A stretch of DNA of 5,284 bases from the NCBI GenBank assembly GCA_964514665.1, contig CAZESH010000302.1:1-5284 (forward strand). The letters are read 5' to 3'. Origin of the DNA: CAZESH01 sp964514665. Lineage in GTDB: Bacteria; Bacillota; Bacilli; Paenibacillales; KCTC-25726. The notes under the pieces were generated by a model. That model had not been told where the DNA came from, did no database searches, and saw only the letters and a program-made list of their open reading frames with translations. The position numbers and the translations under genes are program-made. Positions within the stretch are counted from its first letter, which is position 1. Each line of letters opens with the position of its first letter. Shown in pieces: positions 1-4,502 of the stretch.

Positions 1-316
1 CGTGCTGATCGTAGGGAGCGGCGGCACTGTGCATAATTTGCGGAGAGTAACGAGGAACAAGACGACGCCGGATTCTTGGGCGATCGAGTTCGACGACTGG
101 CTGGAGCAGCAGCTGCTGCATTGGGATACGCCCGCCTTATTCGATTACGAGCGGCTTGCCCCTTATGCTGTCGATGCCGTGCCGCCATACGGCAACGAGC
201 ATTTCGTTCCGCTGTTCATCGCCATGGGTGCGGCCGACCGTTCCAGACGGGCCGAGCTGCTTCACCGCAGCTACGCGTACGGGTCGCTTAGCCAGAGCTG
301 CTGGCAGTTCGGATAA
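1..316 (+). CDS. LigB/DODA-type extradiol dioxygenase family protein, C-terminal part (5' end outside window)
   Basis: Only the last 104 or so residues are present; the frame is open through the left edge, so the GTG at position 2 is an internal valine codon rather than a start. The fragment contains the GSGGTVHNLR motif (H at about residue 11 of the fragment), then PPYGNEHFVPLF (H at about residue 67), and ends in YGSLSQSCWQFG. This layout is that of the LigB superfamily, the 4,5-DOPA extradiol dioxygenase/YgiD branch, whose proteins are about 260 residues long and use a metal bound by histidines to open catechol-type rings. By family knowledge the HNLR and NEHF histidines lie near the active site; the remaining metal ligands would be in the missing part. 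The true substrate cannot be told from the sequence; many bacterial members have none assigned. No clear terminator hairpin follows the TAA. Confidence 0.85.
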   Translation, partial: VLIVGSGGTVHNLRRVTRNKTTPDSWAIEFDDWLEQQLLHWDTPALFDYERLAPYAVDAVPPYGNEHFVPLFIAMGAADRSRRAELLHRSYAYGSLSQSCWQFG

Positions 317-332
317 ATCCGTCCATCCCGCA

Positions 333-361
333 AAGACAAATCTATGAAAATGTGATTAAAT
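333..361 (+). promoter_or_regulatory. Possible weak sigma-A promoter of the yerB-like gene
   Basis: AAGACA at 333-338 and TTAAAT at 356-361 are separated by 17 bases, each matching the consensus at four of six positions. Transcription would begin around 368, leaving a leader of about 26 bases before the TTG start. The AT-rich stretch after the dioxygenase gene makes a promoter plausible here, but the match is weak and read-through from upstream is equally possible. Confidence 0.25.
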
Positions 362-377
362 AATACTAGATGATCAT

Positions 378-385
378 AGGGGGAG
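378..385 (+). promoter_or_regulatory. Ribosome binding site that decides the TTG start of the yerB-like gene
   Basis: AGGGGGAG lies 8 bases upstream of the TTG at 394. The in-frame ATG at 370 lies upstream of this site and has no purine-rich sequence before it, so TTG is the better start. Confidence 0.75.
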
Positions 386-393
386 ATTCAGTC

Positions 394-1476
394 TTGAAAC
401 CGGAACATCCATCACGCAACCGTTTCAGCCCAAAATGGAAAGCATTCGCTGCTCTGTCGATAGCTGTATCCTTGGCTCTATCAACTGCCGCCTGCGGACA
501 AAAACCGAAAATGCTGGCACAAAGCACGGCTTCGCCTTCGACCCCCGCAGTCACAACGACACCGACTCCAACCCCGACACCGAGCCCAACGCCTCCCGCT
601 TTTACGTTTCCGCTTACAGGATTGGCAGCGGACAAGGAAGTCACGAGCCGACCCATTATGGTCATGGTGGAAAATCAAGCCAAGGCAAGACCGCAAACCG
701 GCCTGAATCAAGCGGACATTGTCTATGAAATTTTGGCAGAAGGGAATATTACCCGTTTTGTCGCCGTTTTTCAGAGTCAATCGCCGAAAATCATCGGTCC
801 GGTGCGCAGCATCCGCCCTTATTTCGTTGATATCGGTGAGGGATTGGACGCCATGATCGTGCATGCCGGGTGGAGCCAGGAAGCGATGAACAAGCTTCAA
901 GGGGAGCATCTCGACCATATGGATCAGGTGTACGGCGATGACGCTTTTTATTGGAGAGACCATTCACGCAAGGCCCCGCATAATCTCTATACGAGCATAG
1001 AGAAGATCCTTAAGGGCGCAGAGCACAAAAAATTCCGCACACAGTGGAAAAATCCCGGTTTCACCTTTGTCAAAGAGGATGACAGCTTGATCGGGGATCC
1101 GGCCAACGAGTCGGAGATCGACTACATACAAGGCTATTATGTGACTTATAAATATAATCCCGATACGAAGATGTACATGCGTTATATGGAAGGTAAGCCG
1201 CATACGGACAGGGAGACGGGCGAACAGCTTTATACCAAGAACATCCTGATCGCTTTTGCCAAGCATGAAATCGCGGACAGCTACGGCCGCCGCCACGTCG
1301 ATGTTTACGGTCCGGGAGACGGTTATTTGCTGCAGGACGGCAAGGTGAGGAAAGTGACCTGGAAGCGGAGCGGAGGGATCATCCGCCCTTATATCAATGG
1401 AACCGAGGTCGGACTGTTCCCGGGAAAAACCTGGGTGCAGGTAGTGCCGATCGGCTCCAAAGTACAGTTCAAATAA
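394..1476 (+). CDS. yerB: YerB-family lipoprotein (DUF3048)
   Basis: I start this 360-residue protein at TTG 394, since a strong Shine-Dalgarno sits 8 bases upstream; starting at ATG 370 would add eight residues and leave no binding site. The N-terminus shows a lipoprotein signal: basic residues, a hydrophobic stretch (about 17-32) and a cysteine at 34 in LSTAACG, an imperfect lipobox because threonine is at -3. A Thr/Pro linker (about 47-69) is followed by the DUF3048 region, with PLTGL (73-77), RPIMVMVEN (87-94), ARPQTGL, and the IIGPVRSIRPYF block at about 133-144. The C-terminal DUF3048 part includes a GDGYLLQDGKVRKVTWKR stretch at about 308-324. The protein is predicted to be anchored to the outer face of the cytoplasmic membrane. 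Its biochemical role is unknown. Length and domain order fit Bacillus YerB; a terminator follows shortly after the stop. Confidence 0.93.
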   Translation: MKPEHPSRNRFSPKWKAFAALSIAVSLALSTAACGQKPKMLAQSTASPSTPAVTTTPTPTPTPSPTPPAFTFPLTGLAADKEVTSRPIMVMVENQAKARPQTGLNQADIVYEILAEGNITRFVAVFQSQSPKIIGPVRSIRPYFVDIGEGLDAMIVHAGWSQEAMNKLQGEHLDHMDQVYGDDAFYWRDHSRKAPHNLYTSIEKILKGAEHKKFRTQWKNPGFTFVKEDDSLIGDPANESEIDYIQGYYVTYKYNPDTKMYMRYMEGKPHTDRETGEQLYTKNILIAFAKHEIADSYGRRHVDVYGPGDGYLLQDGKVRKVTWKRSGGIIRPYINGTEVGLFPGKTWVQVVPIGSKVQFK

Positions 1477-1479
1477 GCA

Positions 1480-1498
1480 GTTAGCCGATGCGGCTAAT
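1480..1498. other. Perfect 7-bp hairpin downstream of the yerB-like gene
   Basis: TTAGCCG (1481-1487) and CGGCTAA (1491-1497) form a perfect stem with loop ATG, extendable by one G-T pair. No T run follows, so it is not a textbook terminator alone. It sits four bases after the stop codon and ten bases before the terminator hairpin, and may stabilise the 3' end of the yerB message or assist termination. Confidence 0.5.
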
Positions 1499-1504
1499 CA
1501 GGAC

Positions 1505-1536
1505 AAAAAGAGCCGGTACTGCCGGCTCTTCTTGTT
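1505..1536. terminator. Bidirectional rho-independent terminator between convergent genes
   Basis: AAGAGCCGG (1508-1516) pairs with CCGGCTCTT (1522-1530): nine perfect base pairs around a five-base loop. On the + strand the tail reads CTTCTTGTT. On the minus strand the stem runs into TCTTTTTGTCC, the better T tract. The hairpin lies between the stop of the yerB-like gene (1476) and the stop of the convergent gene (1544), so it can serve both. Confidence 0.85.
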
Positions 1537-1543
1537 GAAACTC

Positions 1544-2071
1544 TTAACTTCTTCGGCGCGGTTGTCTGCGTCCGGATCGGCGCGAGGCGGTTGTGCGTCT
1601 TTTTGTCGACGATGGTCTCCGTCTTCTTCTGCGCCGCCTGCGATTGGACGTCGCCCGGCCCGAGGCGGTCGCCGCTTTGCCTCCGAACGATCCCATCAGC
1701 AGCTTCAGCATCGGTCCCATCGATTGAAAGGAATTCACCAGCTTTTGCATTTTGGTTACCGTGTTCATAATCCCGTCGATGCCGCCCACTCTGTCGACAA
1801 TAGCCTTGATATCCTTAATCGGAAGGTTGGCGAGCGGATTTGTGCTTTTCTGCTCGGTCAGCTGCTGAGCCGGCTGCTGAAACTGCTGCGGCTGGTAGGG
1901 GACCGGCATATTTTGCGAACCGGTGTAAGGTTGATTATATGATGGATATCCCATGGAGTTCGGACCGGTCCCAAACTCTTGAGAATTGCCGAACGGATTG
2001 GAATAATTTTGCTGGCCGGAGAAGTTTTGCTGCTGATCTTGTAAAGCCCGGAAAGAATTATAGTTGTTCAT
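1544..2071 (-). CDS. Hypothetical protein: Gln/Asn-rich N-terminus, short conserved-looking core, poly-arginine tail
   Basis: The 175-residue protein starts at ATG 2071-2069 with AAGGA nine bases upstream, and its stop lies just before a terminator reading in its direction. Three zones are visible. Residues 1-75 are low in complexity and rich in Gln, Asn, Pro, Tyr and Ser. Residues about 79-130 form the only ordered-looking part: LPIKDIKAIVDRVGGIDGIM, a short helix-like segment, then the hydrophobic SMGPMLKLLMGSF. Residues 142-175 hold 18 arginines and one lysine, with nine consecutive arginines at 144-152. There is no signal peptide or clear membrane span. The disordered, low-complexity layout with a basic tail recalls the Bacillus YqfQ/VrrA group, but I cannot confirm homology. 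The tail could bind nucleic acid or acidic polymers; that is inference. Function unknown. Confidence 0.8.
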   Translation of the reverse strand: MNNYNSFRALQDQQQNFSGQQNYSNPFGNSQEFGTGPNSMGYPSYNQPYTGSQNMPVPYQPQQFQQPAQQLTEQKSTNPLANLPIKDIKAIVDRVGGIDGIMNTVTKMQKLVNSFQSMGPMLKLLMGSFGGKAATASGRATSNRRRRRRRRRPSSTKRRTTASRRSGRRQPRRRS

Positions 2072-2080
2072 ATCTCACAT

Positions 2081-2086
2081 TCCTTT
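2081..2086 (-). promoter_or_regulatory. Ribosome binding site of the minus-strand gene
   Basis: Read on the minus strand, AAAGGA (AAGGA at 2085-2081) lies nine bases before the ATG at 2071-2069. This supports the chosen start and that the gene is translated. Confidence 0.65.
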
Positions 2087-2106
2087 TTTCTTTAGCCTAT
2101 GTGCTG

Positions 2107-2135
2107 GGCATACATAAGGTTTGGACTGCTGTCAC
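2107..2135 (-). promoter_or_regulatory. Possible sigma-A promoter of the minus-strand gene
   Basis: On the minus strand GTGACA (2135-2130, five of six matches) and TATGCC (2112-2107, three of six matches) are separated by 17 bases. The -35 element is good, the -10 element poor. It lies 36 bases upstream of the start codon, a sensible distance. A promoter for another sigma factor could equally be present. Confidence 0.25.
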
Positions 2136-2197
2136 GGGTATGCGGAATTTTTCCGGGGAATACGCCCTTTTCGTCTGTGCCAAGTTTACTTTCACAC

Positions 2198-2226
2198 TTG
2201 AATCAATTAAAGAAATAAAGTAAGAT
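2198..2226 (+). promoter_or_regulatory. Probable sigma-A promoter of yerC
   Basis: TTGAAT (2198-2203) and TAAGAT (2221-2226) are separated by exactly 17 AT-rich bases; each hexamer matches the consensus at four of six positions. Transcription would begin near 2233, leaving a leader of about 67 bases. The gene upstream is divergent, so yerC needs its own promoter in this interval, and this is the best candidate I find. Confidence 0.45.
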
Positions 2227-2285
2227 GAAGGCAGGATTTTTTTCATATTTCGTCGAATGATATAGCGTAATCAAGTCATTAAATT

Positions 2286-2290
2286 AGGGG
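2286..2290 (+). promoter_or_regulatory. Ribosome binding site supporting the TTG start of yerC
   Basis: AGGGG ends nine bases before the TTG at 2300. A second in-frame TTG at 2291 is ruled out because it runs into TAG two codons later. Confidence 0.7.
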
Positions 2291-2299
2291 TTGAATTAG

Positions 2300-2590
2300 T
2301 TGCAACTGAAGAAATTGGATGACAAATCCATCAATCAGCTGTTCGAAGCCATTCTTACTTTAAATAGCGTGGAAGAATGCTACATTTTCTTTGACGATCT
2401 GTGTACGGTTAATGAAATCCAGTCGCTGTCGCAGCGCCTGGAGGTAGCCAGGATGCTCGGCAAGGGTTACACCTACAATCAGATCGAGGCGGAAACGGGA
2501 GCCAGCACGGCGACGATTTCCCGAGTGAAACGCTGCCTGAATTACGGCAATGACGGGTATAAAATGACGCTTGACCGCTTGGATCGGTAG
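2300..2590 (+). CDS. yerC: YerC/YecD-family TrpR-like DNA-binding protein
   Basis: A 96-residue, all-helical-looking protein that starts at TTG with a well-placed Shine-Dalgarno. The motif DDLCTVNEIQSLSQRLEVAR (about 32-51) followed by MLGKGYTYNQIEAETGAS and TATISRVKRCLNYG is the hallmark of the YerC/YecD branch of the Trp repressor superfamily. The helix-turn-helix covers about residues 57-80, with the recognition helix around STATISRVKRCL. By family knowledge it is a small, probably dimeric transcription regulator; ligand and targets are not known from the sequence, and the fold does not imply that it senses tryptophan. It is monocistronic here: a probable promoter lies in front and a strong terminator follows within 70 bases. 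In Bacillus the gene lies beside yerB; here a minus-strand gene separates the two. Confidence 0.93.
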   Translation: MQLKKLDDKSINQLFEAILTLNSVEECYIFFDDLCTVNEIQSLSQRLEVARMLGKGYTYNQIEAETGASTATISRVKRCLNYGNDGYKMTLDRLDR

Positions 2591-2630
2591 CCGTCTCCCG
2601 GCACTGCGCATGAAGCTCAATCCACAGCTG

Positions 2631-2657
2631 CTCTTCCCGTTTCGGGGAGGGTTTTTT
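2631..2657 (+). terminator. Rho-independent terminator of yerC
   Basis: CTCTTCCCG (2631-2639) pairs with CGGGGAGGG (2643-2651), nine pairs including two G-T wobbles, around a TTT loop, followed directly by six T (2652-2657). It lies 40 bases after the yerC stop and separates yerC from the operon downstream. Confidence 0.9.
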
Positions 2658-2679
2658 GCTGTAAAGGGCTTGTCGGAAA

Positions 2680-2708
2680 TTGACTTTCGAGCGGCCTTCG
2701 GATAGCAT
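2680..2708 (+). promoter_or_regulatory. Probable sigma-A promoter of the cbiX-dgkB-rlmCD operon
   Basis: TTGACT (2680-2685, five of six) and TAGCAT (2703-2708, four of six) have the ideal 17-base spacing. The site lies just after the yerC terminator and about 70 bases before the first gene of the operon. Transcription would begin near 2715. Confidence 0.55.
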
Positions 2709-2766
2709 TAAATACACCAAATAAGAGACGGGAGAATGAAAAGGCGATCATGGATTTCGCTTATGG

Positions 2767-2774
2767 AAGGAGGG
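2767..2774 (+). promoter_or_regulatory. Strong ribosome binding site deciding the cbiX start
   Basis: AAGGAGGG is a near-perfect anti-16S match six bases before ATG 2781. The in-frame ATGs at 2736 and 2763 lie upstream of it and lack a suitably spaced site of their own. Confidence 0.85.
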
Positions 2775-2780
2775 TGCTTC

Positions 2781-3575
2781 ATGCGCGAATTGGGGGTGCT
2801 GGTGATCAGCCACGGCTCGCGAAACAGCGATTGGGTGCGATTGGTGGACGATGCGGCCGCCGATGTGCGGATGCCCCAAGGCGTCCCGTTGGAGTGCTCC
2901 TTCCTTGAGCTGGTAAACGGCAGGCTCATTCAGGACGGCATTAACCGTTTGGAGGGGAAGGGGATCACGGATATTCTGGTGATTCCGCTTTTTGTTTCCT
3001 CTGGAAGCACGCACGTCAATGAGATCGGTTATGCGCTCGGAGCTTATCCGCAGGCGGATTTCGACACGGAGCTGAAGCCGTTCGCGGTTCAGGCCACGAT
3101 CCATTATGACAAGCCGTTAGACGATGATCCGGAGATGGCCCGACAGCTGCTCGACAATCTGCAACCGCTGTCGGAAGATCCGCAACGCGAGATTGTGCTG
3201 ATCATTGCGCACGGCAGCAAGCATGAGGGTTTTCACGCACGCTGGCGCAAGGAATTGGACAGTCTGGCCGGGCAGCTTCGCAAGCTGGGGGATTTTTGCT
3301 TGGTGGAAGGGGCGATGCTGAGCCCCGATCAGGTAAGTCCCCGTCTGCAGGCTTACGAGACCCGGTTTCCCGGTTATCCGATACTGGTCGCGCCGTTGTT
3401 CTTGAGCGAGGGCTTTTTCACCAAAGATTTGATCCCGCAGCGGCTGCGCGGATTTGCCTGCCGATACAACGGGCGAACGCTGCTTCCCGGACCGATGGTT
3501 TCGCGTTGGCTGGAGCAGCGGATTCAAACTTTTGTTACCAATATAGACTTAGAAGATTCAGGTGAATGCATATGA
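2781..3575 (+). CDS. CbiX/SirB-type sirohydrochlorin chelatase family protein (two tandem domains)
   Basis: Starting at ATG 2781, which has the strong Shine-Dalgarno, gives 264 residues and places the first motif, LVISHGSR, at the N-terminus as is usual. Domain 1 (about 1-125) has HGSR with His11, the SFLEL segment (40-44) and FVSSGSTHVNE with His78. These match the two histidines that bind the metal in sirohydrochlorin and cobalt chelatases, which insert Co or Fe into sirohydrochlorin for cobalamin or siroheme. Domain 2 (about 135-255) repeats the fold: IIAHGSK with His144 and PLFLSEGFFTKDLIPQRL, where the second histidine is missing. So catalysis, if any, should rest on domain 1. No cobalamin, siroheme or precorrin gene is visible nearby, so the physiological metal and substrate are open. 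First gene of an apparent operon; its TGA overlaps the dgkB start. Confidence 0.87.
   Translation: MRELGVLVISHGSRNSDWVRLVDDAAADVRMPQGVPLECSFLELVNGRLIQDGINRLEGKGITDILVIPLFVSSGSTHVNEIGYALGAYPQADFDTELKPFAVQATIHYDKPLDDDPEMARQLLDNLQPLSEDPQREIVLIIAHGSKHEGFHARWRKELDSLAGQLRKLGDFCLVEGAMLSPDQVSPRLQAYETRFPGYPILVAPLFLSEGFFTKDLIPQRLRGFACRYNGRTLLPGPMVSRWLEQRIQTFVTNIDLEDSGECI
3560..3564 (+). promoter_or_regulatory. Ribosome binding site of dgkB, inside the cbiX coding region
   Basis: AGGTG lies seven bases before ATG 3572 but only one base before the in-frame ATG 3566. This favours 3572, whose ATG overlaps the upstream TGA as ATGA. Translational coupling is likely. Confidence 0.65.
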
Positions 3576-4498
3576 CGACCAGAGCCAGATTAATCTACAA
3601 TCCAACCTCGGGGAGAGAAGACGTCAAGCGCCGGCTGCCCGATATCCTGCAGCGGCTGGAGCGGGGCGGGATCGAGACGTCCTGCCATGCCACGACGGGA
3701 GAAGGGGATGCCACGCTTGCCGCTGAAGAGGCGATCGCCAGAGAGTTCGATATCGTGATTGCAGCGGGGGGCGACGGCACGCTGTATGAAGTGATCAACG
3801 GCATGGCCGGGAAAAGCAAGCGTCCCAAGCTGGGCATTCTGCCGCTCGGCACGACCAATGATTTCGCCCGCGCGCTTAGCATTCCCAAGCATTGGGAGTA
3901 TGCCTGCGACCTGATTGTGCAGCAGTACACGCGTAAAGTCGACGTCGGCAAGGTCAACGGCCGTTATTTCATCAATATTGCCGGCGGCGGTTCCCTGACC
4001 GAGCTGACTTATGAGGTGCCGAGCAAGCTGAAGACGATGATCGGACAGCTGGCTTACTATATGAAAGGTCTGGAAAAGCTTCCCCGGCTGCGGCCGATCA
4101 AGCTGCATTTTCAGACGCAAAAGTACGATTTCGAGGAAGAGGTCATGCTGTTCCTGCTGGCCAACAGCAATTCCGTCGGAGGCTTCGAGCGGCTAGCACC
4201 GGAGGCTAGTGTGCAGGACGGATTGTTCGACGTCTTCATTCTCAAAAAATGCAATCTCGGGGAGTTTATCCGCGTCGTTTCCATGGCGCTGAGGGGCGAA
4301 CATCTGCATGATCCGCACGTGATCTATTTCAAGACCGATTTTATCCAGGTCACTTCCAAGGACCCTGTCCAGATCAACCTCGACGGCGAATACGGCGGCA
4401 CGCTGCCGGGCACCTTCTCGGTGCTGCCTTCGCATCTGGAGATCATTACGGATAAAACGGGCAACGCTACCTATCGATTGAAAAATGGAGTGAACTGA
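3572..4498 (+). CDS. dgkB: Soluble diacylglycerol kinase DgkB (lipid kinase, YerQ-like)
   Basis: This 308-residue protein phosphorylates diacylglycerol to phosphatidic acid with ATP, returning to phospholipid synthesis the diacylglycerol released when lipoteichoic acid is built (family knowledge, Bacillus and Staphylococcus DgkB). Visible signatures: LIYNPTSGRED at 7-17; the GGDGT nucleotide-binding motif at 66-70 followed by LYEVINGM; LGILPLGTTNDFAR at 87-100; FINIAGGG at 133-140; QDGLFDVFIL at 215-224, which supplies metal-site aspartates; and INLDGEYGG at 268-276, where Asp271 and Glu273 fit the catalytic base region. Every hallmark of the soluble DAGK family is intact and the length is typical. 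There is no membrane span, as expected of a soluble enzyme working at the membrane surface. Its start overlaps the upstream stop by ATGA, and rlmCD follows after four bases, as in the yerQ-yefA order of Bacillus. Confidence 0.95.
   Translation: MTTRARLIYNPTSGREDVKRRLPDILQRLERGGIETSCHATTGEGDATLAAEEAIAREFDIVIAAGGDGTLYEVINGMAGKSKRPKLGILPLGTTNDFARALSIPKHWEYACDLIVQQYTRKVDVGKVNGRYFINIAGGGSLTELTYEVPSKLKTMIGQLAYYMKGLEKLPRLRPIKLHFQTQKYDFEEEVMLFLLANSNSVGGFERLAPEASVQDGLFDVFILKKCNLGEFIRVVSMALRGEHLHDPHVIYFKTDFIQVTSKDPVQINLDGEYGGTLPGTFSVLPSHLEIITDKTGNATYRLKNGVN
4487..4493 (+). promoter_or_regulatory. Ribosome binding site of rlmCD within the dgkB 3' end
   Basis: GGAGTGA ends nine bases before ATG 4503. 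It lies within the last codons of dgkB, which suggests co-translation of the two genes. Confidence 0.6.
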
Positions 4499-4502
4499 AG
4501 GC

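Noticed and set aside
481..963. Long minus-strand frame antisense to the YerB-like gene
   Set aside because: It is the antisense shadow of a protein whose motifs and length are intact, and it has no ribosome binding site or promoter.
1532..1942. Plus-strand open frame opposite the C-terminal half of the minus-strand gene (starts inside the terminator)
   Set aside because: No ribosome binding site, a Ser/Arg/Gly-biased composition typical of antisense reading, and its start lies in the terminator hairpin of the yerB-like gene.
2108..2118. CATACATAA, resembling a sporulation sigma -10 element (SigE/SigK type) on the plus strand
   Set aside because: No matching -35 element at the right distance, and it points toward yerC from about 190 bases away.
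2142..2156. GGAATTTTTCC small inverted repeat in the divergent intergenic region
   Set aside because: Only a four-base stem around a three-base loop; no T tract in a useful place and no repeat partner nearby.
1840..2223. Plus-strand open frame running from within the minus-strand gene into the yerC upstream region
   Set aside because: It overlaps the well-supported minus-strand start and its ribosome binding site, has no Shine-Dalgarno of its own, and ends at the likely yerC promoter. Its hydrophobic stretch is probably accidental.
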